This document shows positions 25,806 to 36,240 of a stretch of DNA of 64,000 nt, one piece after another. The translations under genes and the position numbers were made by a program. The DNA is from Orbilia blumenaviensis (Eukaryota > Ascomycota > Orbiliomycetes > Orbiliales > Orbiliaceae): positions 1,116,001 through 1,180,000 of the forward strand of contig JAVHNS010000008.1 in assembly GCA_036872755.1 (NCBI GenBank). The letters are read 5' to 3'. The notes below the pieces were generated by a model, which was given only the letters and a program-made list of their open reading frames with translations, was not told the DNA's origin and searched no databases. Each line of letters begins with the position of its first letter. Position 1 is the first letter of the stretch.

Positions 25806-28800
25806 ATGATTCCACTCCTTTTCTATACCTACTGGACTCTTAGCGCTAGTATTTTTCATATTAGACTAATTGATTCTCGGGCGATAGACCTTCGGAGAGA
25901 AGCAAGGTCGACAAAATGCTCGCATCCCTTCTATATTCCGGGCAACGTATCGCGGGAACATACGCCATCGGCCTCTGAATATCTCCTAGAGGACACCGAA
26001 GATCCTACGAAATGCAAACTCCAGAGCTCCAAGAAAACTCCTGTAAAGGTTACGGGTGAACAGTCGTTGTCGCCATTGCCCATTCCCAAGCTATCTACGA
26101 GGGCGACGGGGAAAAGAAAGCGGCCGGCAAATCCAGATGGAGCCACTTTTGAGACAGAAGAGACTCAGTCTCAAAGGAGAGCTCAGACGATATATCAGGG
26201 GAGCATAATGCGCGGGAGATCCGGGTCTATCGCGGAAGAATCAATTCGTTCATTGAATCAAGGAATCGAACCAGAGACCAACATACCGCCCTCACTAGAA
26301 ATTCTCCCCTCCGGAGAGCCGGGGCCGCTTCCACCATCTTTCTTTACTATGATGGAAGAATTGGACATTGATTGGGATATTACTGAAAGAGTCAAGCAAA
26401 ATCCCTACTATGAGCACAACATAGTTTACAAGGATCAGCAAGGAGGTGAAGCTGGAAGTAGAGTCGTATTAAGATCAAGAGCATCGAAATCAGATGGGCA
26501 TTTTGTTGTCGTATGGGGGGGTTATTCAGGCAGCATCGTAGATACATATACATCCGGGTATATCGGTAACATGCCCGATTTGCTATACCTCTTATTTTCA
26601 TCTCAGATGGAGGGCCCAAACAGCAATTGGGATTTAAAATATATGAGTATCATTGATATTACAAATCCTGAAACAATCCAGGTCGCGATGGAGGTTCGTA
26701 GAAGACTAGAACCGACTGAACAGGGCCAGGAAGCCTTCGGTATGCGGTTCCAGGACATTCATGGCCTCTCTGATACTAATGCAAAGATGAGAGCGTGGTT
26801 AGCACTTTATGGGATCCCCGAAGTTCTTATAGTCTCAAGGATGCTCGCGTCACATAGTATATTTAATAAAGGATCCCAGAGCCTGGATATTTTTGGAATA
26901 CACTTTTCGTTCTATGATATCGGTGAGGAACCTAAAACAAAGGCAGCACTATTGTTTCTGGAGTTTGTCGTAAACCGTCAGGAAAGAGTCTTAATCGAGA
27001 AAGCATATAGAGAATCTATAAGGAGAGGGAAACTAGCTTCGACGGGGGACTCGGAGCACGAGAGGCCGCCCAAATCCATGGAAATAGAGATAGAGAACAC
27101 GGAGTTCGAACAACAGACGCAAGACACAGACGACGAAACAGAAGCGCAAGGCCCTAATCCCGAACAAGAGGTGCAAGACGCCTACCCTGGGTCAGAAATT
27201 CAATATCCCGACTTCGAATCCGGGATGCAATTCAACTACCCCTGGTCAGATATCCAAGGCACAGACTTTGGTTCAGGGGTGCAAGACATGAGCTTCGGAT
27301 CAGAAATTCAAGGCACAGATTTTGGTTCAGGGATTGAAGACGTAGACTTCAGTCTATTCCTCAACCTCGATTACGGACTACCAGACTCCGAAGTAGGGTT
27401 TCAAGATCTAGACATGTCTTTCAAACCATGGCCAGAGGTGCAAGATATAGACATTGAACCAAATACAGAGATCCAAGACACCGATATCGAATCGGATACG
27501 GAGGACGCCGAAGGAGACACAGAGCAACAGCTAGTTCAACCACAAAGGCGTCCGGAGGATCTACGTAATGACCTCTACATAGATTATTCTTGGAGCGGTG
27601 GACAGGAATATCCGTTTGCATCATGGATCAACGTTGAGGGTAAACACCCGTGGCGAAGTCAAGAGGTCTTTCTCAAAAGTGGGCGATCCTATCGTAAGGT
27701 ACATCTAAAAAGAAAATATCCTTGGGGTGGTGATCGAACTATACTTTGGGCAACGGCCTCTGCTAAGGATAGGCACTTGGCTTATATATGGAGTCGAGAT
27801 CTTCATGCGTGGGGGGACGTATCGAATATGATGTACCACTGTTGGATCACAGGGTCAGCCAACCACCCCGATCCTAATAGCCATCGCACGCAATCGCACA
27901 TACAGCCCGAAATTCGCGAAATACCCCCGGTAGCCCTTAAGTACATCACGATCTGGGACATCCATGAATCCGAGACCATTGCAATCTTCCAAACGGCTTT
28001 CCTACAACGATTTCCGTACGTGCAAAATACCCCAGATGACCAAGGTCTTAGGGAACACCTAGCGTCTCGCGCGTTATATGTTACCCCGAACGATCACAAG
28101 CGTAATGCAAATATTCCGGATGTGTGGTCAGCCATTCTAGGGACGGTGGAGCTCCTAGAAATACACCAGATGTGCCTCAAATATTCAGAGGGTATGCGAG
28201 GTGCCCGAATCCGCAGATTAGAACTCATGTTCCAGCCCTCCGGCCCTACAGACCTCCCAAGAGCTTCGATTATCGTAGAATTGACGGAAGGGCGCTTTCG
28301 CCAAAGACAGCCCCAATCCAAGGAAGATGACGACCTCAAAACTGCCGCATTGGCGAAAGTCGAGTACCTAAACCTCAAACGCCTGCGTGTTCAGTTATCT
28401 CACTCCGGCTTCCAATACCATCCTTTCCAGTCAATTATGCGTGAAATGATTAGCTTTTACAGGCCATCTGAGAACCCCTCTTATCTCCAAGTGAGAGTTT
28501 TTGAAGCCCTAGAGAGCTCGATCCAAGGGAGCTCCCAGGAATTGGAAGATCCTAAAGAAGAACCATACACAGGATATCACTATGACTTCGCTATTTCATC
28601 CCAAGAAGGGCATATTTTCTTCGGCGGCGTTTATAATAGCTGGGACGAAGCCGATAGAAGAATCCACAGCTCGCCGAGAAACTCTTATTTCGGGCAGCAC
28701 TTAGGAAAGATTATCCTGTCCACATGGTTCGCTCAAGAAGGATGGGGGAAAATCTCAGACATCTCCTTTGGAAAGGCGAGCGCTGAGGCCCGAGAGTTTA

Positions 28801-30944
28801 TCAAAGTGCTACTTGATACGGAGCTGCTAGCGGGGAATTTCATAAGTATTCCAAATGATGGTGGGGGAGAATTTTACGAAATACTGAGTGCATTTTTGTT
28901 ACAAACACCCGAGGGGCAAGCAGTTAGTTATATACACAATTTCCACGCAGAATTTTTATTTGCGCCGGATATCCAGGCTCTTCACTTCATTGGCTATGGA
29001 ACTGAAGGTGATATATTCATATTTATAGCATTTGGGTTATCTGAGTTTGTCGTCAGTGGGCCATCGATACAGGGAACAGATCAGAGTGGGTCGGTCAATC
29101 AGGGCGCGGGAGTGGCCGAACCTGGGAGCCAACCGATATCTCAAATAGGCCAAAACGACGATATCCGTGAACTGATGGAAAGGTTACTTCATCATGGCAT
29201 ACAATCTGGGCGTGCACATGATATTTTAACTCGGAACATTATTCTACTCTGGGAAAATAGTGTTGACCTGGGAGGCAACCCTTTTATCCACCAGTATGGC
29301 CCCAAGGACTATGACACATTTCTTTCTCAATTTATTATTCATGACACAGGTGAAATCCAGCATCCTCTAGCTAGTCTACCACAAGCTCTGCTTAATAGAT
29401 TTAAGCGTAATAGACACCTTGTAAAAGCCAACCATTATGTATCGACAATTTCCCGAAGGCCAAAGCACGATAGCGATATAGAACCAACATTTAAGTTAGC
29501 AGTTTCACGAGATGCTGGTAACATCGTTGTCATGCAGCTCCCAAAGGAGCCATTAACCCGCAGAGACTTCATAACTAGCATGACGGATGCCCTTTACACT
29601 ACTTGGATCAAATACGAAAGCGAGAAAGTTACAAAATCAGATCTTAACTTCCGTTTAACAACTTTACTAGTCTTTACCCCGCAAACTAGACGGCTCATAG
29701 ACAAACTACGCGCCGACCATCAGGCCGAAGTTGAACATTCTGGGTTCGTCGTATTTAGAGATCCAATAAGCACACAAGAACTTAAGCAGGTGGATGGAAC
29801 ACCCAAATGCGATCTTAAAGTCCCCTTTACTACCGCCCGGGCCAGAATTTGGTTCATGCTTCTCGGCACCCCTGAAATCGCTGCCGTAAGTCAATTTTAT
29901 CCTCGCTATCATAGCCAGGTCGATAGAACCCTTCATTCTCCCAAAACTATCATAGAAATAGTGGTAGCATGGCCAAAAAATAGAGAGCAGGGGCACCCGG
30001 AACATCCAGTCGTATTGGTATCGATGCTCGATGGGGGGGAAAAGGATCGAAACAATAACGCCTACAGGTCCCGTATTCTTAGATCGAAATTCAAAGAATA
30101 TTATCTACTTGGCGATGCTGCAAACTTTTGCGACAGATACTGTGGGCTATTGTACCAGGAACAGAACCCCCCACAAATGGACGAAAACCTCTACGGTACT
30201 AGAGAGATAGACATTGAGCCGCATTATAAATTCGACCTGATCCCCGAACAATCGTGGGAAGTTTCATATTTTCCTTGGAGTGGGACAAAAAGTATTTTTC
30301 TCCAGGCTTCAGGGCTCGAAGCCTGTAAAGATTATTTTGGCATACTCATTTCCCACCGACCAACGCAAACTGAGTGGACGCTTAGGATATCCCAAAGGTG
30401 TGGTCATTTAATATTAAATAGTACTCCAAGTCTTAGTAGTCTAATGGATGAAGAGAGCGCAAAAACGTTTCGTCACATGCGTTATACATTGGCAGCGATA
30501 TACTTTACAGCCTGGAATCACCGACCCCTTAAGGAGCCACTAAGCTCTCCGGGGCCATATATATCCCCTCATAGCGGGATTCAATATATCAGCATCGAAC
30601 GCCTATGCGAAGACACGGTAGAGGTAATAAACTTCGTAGCAACACTTTGGAAAGACCCCAATTCCAGAAACGGCGACCCCAGCAAGAAGAAAGTGGCCGG
30701 ACCATTAGTTCTGAGCCGGAGTTCGCTATACAAGACTCAAGTATCTGGAGTCCTGCCTTGGAGCCTTCTGCTGGGCACCCTAGAGATAGGGGCTATTGCC
30801 GATATGATTGTACAATATTCAGAGGCAATGGTGGGGCAACGCATCGAAACGATCTCCATTTGGACCAATTCGAAGGAAGATCTCCAAGTGCTTGTAGGGA
30901 TTGGCCCCCCTACGGACCCAAGGCATAGAGTCCAGGTTCCTTAA
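25806..30944 (+). CDS. giant protein B: five copies of the same unrecognised module plus acidic repeat linker
   Basis: Single open exon, 1712 aa. The first residues, MIPLLFYTYWTLSASIFHIR, are hydrophobic and signal-like. A disordered basic region follows to about residue 170, then module copies at about 26440-26990, 27700-28300, 28570-29060, 29470-30040 and 30250-30915. Each copy carries the helix ending in Trp (IILSTWFAQ, LYTTWIKYE, IYFTAWNHR) and most carry the closing block (LALYGIPEVLIVSRML, ILGTVELLEIHQMCLKY, MLLGTPEIAAVSQFY, LLLGTLEIGAIADMIVQY). Copies 1 and 2 are split by an acidic Gln/Asp/Glu linker with short repeats. It is clearly paralogous to the gene just upstream: the last module of each aligns end to end. 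No catalytic motif is obvious. A secreted or surface role is inferred only from the N terminus. Confidence 0.88.
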   Translation: MIPLLFYTYWTLSASIFHIRLIDSRAIDLRREARSTKCSHPFYIPGNVSREHTPSASEYLLEDTEDPTKCKLQSSKKTPVKVTGEQSLSPLPIPKLSTRATGKRKRPANPDGATFETEETQSQRRAQTIYQGSIMRGRSGSIAEESIRSLNQGIEPETNIPPSLEILPSGEPGPLPPSFFTMMEELDIDWDITERVKQNPYYEHNIVYKDQQGGEAGSRVVLRSRASKSDGHFVVVWGGYSGSIVDTYTSGYIGNMPDLLYLLFSSQMEGPNSNWDLKYMSIIDITNPETIQVAMEVRRRLEPTEQGQEAFGMRFQDIHGLSDTNAKMRAWLALYGIPEVLIVSRMLASHSIFNKGSQSLDIFGIHFSFYDIGEEPKTKAALLFLEFVVNRQERVLIEKAYRESIRRGKLASTGDSEHERPPKSMEIEIENTEFEQQTQDTDDETEAQGPNPEQEVQDAYPGSEIQYPDFESGMQFNYPWSDIQGTDFGSGVQDMSFGSEIQGTDFGSGIEDVDFSLFLNLDYGLPDSEVGFQDLDMSFKPWPEVQDIDIEPNTEIQDTDIESDTEDAEGDTEQQLVQPQRRPEDLRNDLYIDYSWSGGQEYPFASWINVEGKHPWRSQEVFLKSGRSYRKVHLKRKYPWGGDRTILWATASAKDRHLAYIWSRDLHAWGDVSNMMYHCWITGSANHPDPNSHRTQSHIQPEIREIPPVALKYITIWDIHESETIAIFQTAFLQRFPYVQNTPDDQGLREHLASRALYVTPNDHKRNANIPDVWSAILGTVELLEIHQMCLKYSEGMRGARIRRLELMFQPSGPTDLPRASIIVELTEGRFRQRQPQSKEDDDLKTAALAKVEYLNLKRLRVQLSHSGFQYHPFQSIMREMISFYRPSENPSYLQVRVFEALESSIQGSSQELEDPKEEPYTGYHYDFAISSQEGHIFFGGVYNSWDEADRRIHSSPRNSYFGQHLGKIILSTWFAQEGWGKISDISFGKASAEAREFIKVLLDTELLAGNFISIPNDGGGEFYEILSAFLLQTPEGQAVSYIHNFHAEFLFAPDIQALHFIGYGTEGDIFIFIAFGLSEFVVSGPSIQGTDQSGSVNQGAGVAEPGSQPISQIGQNDDIRELMERLLHHGIQSGRAHDILTRNIILLWENSVDLGGNPFIHQYGPKDYDTFLSQFIIHDTGEIQHPLASLPQALLNRFKRNRHLVKANHYVSTISRRPKHDSDIEPTFKLAVSRDAGNIVVMQLPKEPLTRRDFITSMTDALYTTWIKYESEKVTKSDLNFRLTTLLVFTPQTRRLIDKLRADHQAEVEHSGFVVFRDPISTQELKQVDGTPKCDLKVPFTTARARIWFMLLGTPEIAAVSQFYPRYHSQVDRTLHSPKTIIEIVVAWPKNREQGHPEHPVVLVSMLDGGEKDRNNNAYRSRILRSKFKEYYLLGDAANFCDRYCGLLYQEQNPPQMDENLYGTREIDIEPHYKFDLIPEQSWEVSYFPWSGTKSIFLQASGLEACKDYFGILISHRPTQTEWTLRISQRCGHLILNSTPSLSSLMDEESAKTFRHMRYTLAAIYFTAWNHRPLKEPLSSPGPYISPHSGIQYISIERLCEDTVEVINFVATLWKDPNSRNGDPSKKKVAGPLVLSRSSLYKTQVSGVLPWSLLLGTLEIGAIADMIVQYSEAMVGQRIETISIWTNSKEDLQVLVGIGPPTDPRHRVQVP
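27060..27540 (+). repeat. acidic EIQGTDFGSG-type repeat linker in giant protein B
   Basis: The translated frame repeats a unit of about 13-15 residues, such as DIQGTDFGSGVQD followed by EIQGTDFGSGIED, and a looser EVQD/EIQDTDIE unit. It is strongly acidic and lacks Lys and Arg over long runs, so it is probably a flexible linker. Confidence 0.7.
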
Positions 30945-32097
30945 ATCCGGGGCCTTGAATACCTAAGACTAGAGAAACATTCCCATGTATTTATAATAAT
31001 GAAGGGTGCCACAGCTGTCCTTCTTGAAACTTATTAACATATGTGTAGTACCTAAGATTGAGTGAAAGGCGTTTAAAGTCTTTTTTTTTTTTTTCAGTTT
31101 TTGTGCAGTAGGGGAGCATTTAAGGTAAATTAGATTGCAGCCATTGCTGCGCTTAAACTCGACTATACAAAGCCAGCCTCTGCAGTTTCGCATTGCAATA
31201 TTGGCTAATTGGCTATGCAATGCATACCGGTCGTGAAACTGTAAATTATTTAAGTTGTAGATATGCAAATTAGGAACTGGTCTTAAACAGAGGCATTATG
31301 CTACTACTGCCCAGGTCATGGAAGAAACAACACGGTCTGGCACCTTCTCACCGGAGTAGTAGAACTGTTTTGTATCATATATATCTCTAATATGTATAAA
31401 AATATGTTTTGTAACATAGTTAGGTGATTCGCCCCGACTTGCAGTCAGACCTGTCGGATGTTCTTGGGTCCTCCAGGTAGCATAATAACTTAGACCAGAG
31501 GCTTGCCTACCATTTAAGATTGCTGGAAACTTGGACCCGTATGGGGAGGAGGTGGTCTCGGAAACCATCTATCCAAGATAATGAAGCTAGTTGGTTTAAA
31601 TACCTAGGTATTTAAGTATATATTTGACCAATCCATACCACATCATGCAGTCTCGTAACCATAATGTCACCCAGCGCCTACCAACACAAATTTAAGAAGC
31701 CCAGCCAGCTGTGTGGTAATTCGCGCGTTGTCGCCCAAAAAAACAATCGCAAGCAGCCTGCGGAGCAAGTTAGGCAGTCAGATAGCCGAGGCATAACATT
31801 GCGCATGCGCATGGCCGGTTGGTGGACGCACTCGAACTTTAGGTTGCGAGACAGTACCAAGAGGTACTCACTTAAGTCCTCGGGGACTCCGCAAAAATGC
31901 CTCTTCGGCCTAGTTTATTTCCCGTGGGATAATTATATTAACACCTCTTCGCGCTTTATAATTATATCTGTGGGCCGAAGCAGCGGACGTTCCACACCCG
32001 AGCCAGTTGCATGCAGTCGAAGCAAGTGTAAGTACTGTCCTGGGTAGGCCGTAGTCGAGTCCGGTTGGTATATAACCCAACCACACCAACCCCCCAA
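30945..32097. other. intergenic, no supported gene
   Basis: A 15-nt T tract ending in CAG occurs near 31080. Short frames at 31296-31568 (-) and 31664-32047 (+) have no recognisable motif. The final 50 nt form the CAACC-rich leader of the thioesterase gene. Confidence 0.5.
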
Positions 32098-33243
32098 ATG
32101 CCTGTTTCCCTCGGCGAATTCCTTTCCATCGGTCACTCTTCAGCAGCTCCTAACGGCCTTGACAACGAATCCAATATGCCGGATAGTACTTCTCAGACTG
32201 TCAAGCCTCCTCCGCCGCCGCTTCCCCATCATAGTTTGATCGAAAGCACCCTGGAACTGACAGCATTGACTGACCTCGGCCCGACGGTCTTTACCAACAC
32301 CCGGCCATTATGGCGTCCACCAAATGCTCGCGGAATCTTTGGAGGTGCAGTGATTGCACAATCACTTGCTGCCGCAATACGAACTGTCCCTGAAAATTTC
32401 TCGATACACAGTATGCACTGTTATTTCGTTTTAGCAGGAGACTGGACAATTCCTGTGATCTATACTGTTGAAATTGTCCGGGATGGGCGTAGTTTCGCAA
32501 CTAGGACCGTACAGGCAAGGCAGAAGGGGAAGTGCATATTTACTACGACTTGTAGTTTTCAGCGGCCAAGTGAAGGGAAAGATAGCTTGCAAGCTCAGGC
32601 ACCTTTGCCGGATGGGATAAAGGGGCCCGAGGAATGTGAAGGTGGCGAAGAAACCGCTCGTAGGATGGTCCAGGAAGGCCGATTGACAGAGGAAGGATTC
32701 AAACAATGGAAGAAAACCAGAGATATCGACCCCTTTGAGAGGAGGATCGCTGGTATTTTCAACCGTAAGTGCACCAACACAGGGGCTTTAGTACTTTTTA
32801 TCCTAACTGGTTTGGTATCGCTAGATAACGACAAGAACCCAACAACCAAACGTGTTCGTTCGTGGGTGAGAGCAAAAGGTACCATCTCCGCACCTGCCGG
32901 CGCCGGAGCCCATGTCGAGGCGCTGGCATATGTCTCGGACTCATGGTTCCTTGGTACTATTATTCGCGCTCACAGATCCGTTAACGTCGGCATGATGGTA
33001 TCCCTGGATCATACAATTTACTTCCATGCTCCATTCCGAGCGGACGAATGGATGTTTATGGAAAGCGATACACCATGGGCGGGTGATCAGAGAGGATTGG
33101 TCCACCAAAGAATTCTAGACAGGCACGGTAGGCTCATTGCCACTTGCTTTCAGGAAGGACTTGTAAGAGTTCGGGATTTAAAAGGCGAGGACGAGGTTGC
33201 TGAAAGCGGAGGGAATCCCGCTAAGAAGGACAGTAAATTGTAA
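32098..33243 (+). CDS. peroxisomal acyl-CoA thioesterase (TesB/Acot8-like)
   Basis: Two exons, join(32098..32764,32825..33243), 361 aa. It hydrolyses acyl-CoA to free fatty acid and CoA. Two hot-dog domains are visible. The first contains IFGGAVIAQSLAAA, SIHSMHCYFVLAGD, the VEIVRDGRSFATRTVQARQ block and IFTTTCSFQRP. The second contains AYVSDSWFLGT, SLDHTIYFH and the closing GLIATCFQEGLVR, which supply the expected D/T/Q catalytic residues. The C terminus is SKL, a type 1 peroxisomal targeting signal, so the enzyme should act in peroxisomal beta-oxidation. The 60-nt intron (GTAAGT...CTAAC...CTAG) is in frame and has no stop, so an unspliced reading would add 20 false residues. ATG 32098 is the first in frame. 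Confidence 0.94.
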   Translation: MPVSLGEFLSIGHSSAAPNGLDNESNMPDSTSQTVKPPPPPLPHHSLIESTLELTALTDLGPTVFTNTRPLWRPPNARGIFGGAVIAQSLAAAIRTVPENFSIHSMHCYFVLAGDWTIPVIYTVEIVRDGRSFATRTVQARQKGKCIFTTTCSFQRPSEGKDSLQAQAPLPDGIKGPEECEGGEETARRMVQEGRLTEEGFKQWKKTRDIDPFERRIAGIFNRKCTNTGALVLFILTGLVSLDNDKNPTTKRVRSWVRAKGTISAPAGAGAHVEALAYVSDSWFLGTIIRAHRSVNVGMMVSLDHTIYFHAPFRADEWMFMESDTPWAGDQRGLVHQRILDRHGRLIATCFQEGLVRVRDLKGEDEVAESGGNPAKKDSKL

Positions 33244-33876
33244 GCTAATACTATTGAATGATGGATTATGTATACCTATTTTTACAGGAAGTGCGATGTT
33301 TGGACTTGAAATTCACTGGGCGTTGAGGTTTCCAACATAATATCTGCAGGTTCGATTGCTCAAAGTTGTATCATAAACAGATTTACACATATTAGATGTA
33401 ACATACTATAGTTACGCATATACTAGTCCTATATCTCCCTGCTAGATACCCTCTATTCATCGTTTTCACTTGACGAATTCCATAGTATGCAAGGCTGCCA
33501 GATTTATGACATCCTCGTAGCATTACGCATTACGCATCTTGCGCCCTCTCTGGAACCCCTTTTCACATTGTACGGAAAATGGGGGATCACGAGCTAAAAT
33601 TAAAAACCGAAGCACACATATGACAATAACCCCTACTGCCCCGTAGTCTCGGTGGACCAAATTGTGTTGGACGACACAGAGAGCTCGAGTAAGGATGCCT
33701 TTTAGCCCTCTCACATGTATATGTGTTTTACCGTCCACCTGTGAGCAAATCGTCTAGAGTAGAACTCAAAGTAGCCCTGAGAGACGAGACTATAGTAAGA
33801 GTAAATATGATCCCCATTCTCCTGTTAAGCTATATGCAAGGGCCTGATAATACCCACGCATTATTTTGCTATCTCT
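33244..33876. other. intergenic between convergent genes
   Basis: Shared 3' flank of the thioesterase and O-methyltransferase genes. A GGTTCGATTGC word at 33349 resembles a tRNA B box, but no tRNA folds around it. Confidence 0.5.
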
Positions 33877-34902
33877 CTACAAAACCCTAACTAGAGCAAG
33901 CCCGTCAAAGACCGGCAAAATTGTACTCTCGACTCTCGGATCAGTTGAAGCGAGTAGATTGAACTCCCTCAATTTTGAAGCTCTCCATACCTCCGTCTTA
34001 TCTCCACTTGAAGGGTTGTTTTCGCTATCATCTGCGACAAGCCCACGCTTAAGAACATTGTCTGCAATCAGGATCCCATTTTTGCGAATGAGTTTCAGGT
34101 CAAGGAGAGTTTTGAAGTAGTCCGGGTAGCCCCTGTGATGAATTCAATCTTTAGCCACGGAATATTCGGAACTTTGGCCCTCTTTTTGAAATTATGTTCA
34201 TATCTCAAGGCATTGAAGATATTGTACTAACTCTTTATTGGCATCAATAAAAACCAGGTCGAATGGTCCTTCTTCTTTGAGGCTAAGGAGCCTATATCAT
34301 TAATTATATGGTTAGCCATTTACAGTCAAACTCCCAAACAAATAACTCAGGGTGGACTCACGTCTCTTGCGCTGGGCCCTCAATCAAGGTGACAATATTA
34401 TCAACACCGGCATCGCGGAAAGCATTTCGTGCAATTTCGCAAGTTTTGGGATTAATATCGGTTGTAACAATCTGGTCCTCATCAGCTTCTCAAGCCAAAC
34501 ATTATAAACGCATTGAAGGTAGGCGCAATTAATACCTTCGCTCCTTCAACATCCTTCAAAGCCTCCGCAAAAGCCAGCGCACTAAAGCCACAGAAACAAC
34601 CGATTTCAAGAACTAACCTCAACTATCAGCGGCGGCTCCCCAAGTAACATGCCAACTTGTTACATAACAAAAGGAGAAAGAAACCTACTTTTCTTCGCAC
34701 CGTAACTTCTAGCAGTCCAAATAAGATACTGCGCTTGGAGTCTGGAAACCATCATTTCGGAAACCTCTGGCAGGTTCTCCTCGGTGAAATTCGCGAGTTT
34801 GTGGAGGTGATCAGGTAGCGGTACCGAGCGTTCTTTGCAGTATTTATAGACTGCGATGGAGACTTCATCGTTGGGAAAGATGACCGGGCCTTCTTCTTTC
34901 AT
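33877..34902 (-). CDS. SAM-dependent O-methyltransferase, family 3 (CCoAOMT-like)
   Basis: Five exons, complement(join(33877..34132,34232..34291,34362..34477,34536..34612,34689..34902)), 240 aa, normal for the family. It transfers a methyl group from SAM to a hydroxyl of a small, usually aromatic acceptor. The SAM-binding motif reads KKILEIGCFCGFSALAFAEAL near residue 71, followed by VTTDINPKTCEIARNAF, the metal-site block FDLVFIDANKEGYPDYF and IRKNGILIADNVL with a conserved Asp-Asn. The end, FDGLALVRVL, is typical. Each splice was chosen because it restores these motifs (introns 76, 58, 70 and 99 nt); simple ORF finding would show only the first exon. The acceptor is unknown, and I see no clear secondary-metabolite core gene beside it. 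Confidence 0.93.
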
Positions 34903-36240
34903 TTTGCTTGATGTTTCTATTGTGATATTTGACCTATAGAAGTTGGGTTTGTTGTGAACTAAAGATCTAATGAATCAGTAAGGAATTCCAGTCGCAGCAA
35001 TCCCGAATTTAGAATCGAGTGGTATTAGTATTGCTTCTGTGTTGTGATGTTAGACCCCGGAGGTGCATATAATACCGCACTAACGAGACCATACCGCACC
35101 AGATCCTCTTCAATTGATCAATATAACCCTCAAAATCCCCGGGAACCTAGCCAGAATGTTGACCTCGGAGACCGTGTAGAGACGTCACCAAGATAGTATA
35201 AAAGCATGCTTTGGGACCGGAACAAAACTCACACTGATCTGAAAAAAGATTATACCCTCAAAGTATTACAGGGGATTGATTGCTGAAGTGATGCAAGCAA
35301 AGAGCTGTAACGGAATTAAACTACAAATGGCAGCAACGTTGGGATATATACTTTAGCTTATGTGTATAGGAAGTCGAGCCGACGGAAGGCGGCAGCTCAT
35401 GTCCCAATCGATGCCGATGACGAAATCCGGGTTACCTGCTGAAATAGGCATAGTCTCTTTGTGTTCAAGGATATAACAAACGGCGCGGGCCGATTAATCG
35501 ATTGACCTTTTAAAGGGCTTTTTAGTCTGCGATTGATCAAGACAATAACTACTATTCGAGATGCATTGATGATTTCTGGATCCTTAGAAATGAGATTCAA
35601 CGCCAGTTAATGCGAAGAGTAAAGCTATTTACTTTATTATACAAGCTGAAATGGAAACTATAGAGTAAGACTACAGAATAAACGCTGGAAAATCCATAAA
35701 ATCATGACAATTTAATTTTTTGTTTGTTTCGCAAACTCACAAATTAATGATGAGAGAACCCAGCATTGTGCCCGCTATCAGAGCGGGCTAGCATGAAAGT
35801 AATATGCATGACTGAAAGGTCTTAAAATAGCATTTAGGAGGTAGAAGGTCTTAATTACTGCGAGAGTTTTTAATATCTACAAATTAAAACTGTATCTTCA
35901 TCAAAACAGGAGTCAAAGCCATATGCACATATCAACATTGCAAGACGCAACAAAAGTCTACACGTAAAAGCAGACAACGAAGAAAACGGGTAGTTAATGG
36001 TAGGCTAAATAAAACTCATCCCAAGAACAAAGTGAAATGACATAAAAAATCCACCTCATTAAAACAAAAAAAGGGGGGCTTATATACATAATAGTATACC
36101 AAACCAAGAGAACCTCATTGTTGCCCTTAAAATAAAGTATTTTCAAGAAGATATATAATAAATCGCTATAATACCCATGAAATCATTTAACTCCGTATAA
36201 CTCCGTCTTACCCTTCGTAATTTTGGCCTCCTAGCCCGGG
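34903..36240. other. intergenic, no supported gene
   Basis: Promoter side of the O-methyltransferase gene and 3' flank of the 1615-aa gene. A/T-rich, with no frame above about 70 codons. Confidence 0.5.

Noticed and set aside
33345..33365. possible tRNA B box GGTTCGATTGC
   Set aside because: No matching A box, acceptor stem or T-stem pairing could be found around it.
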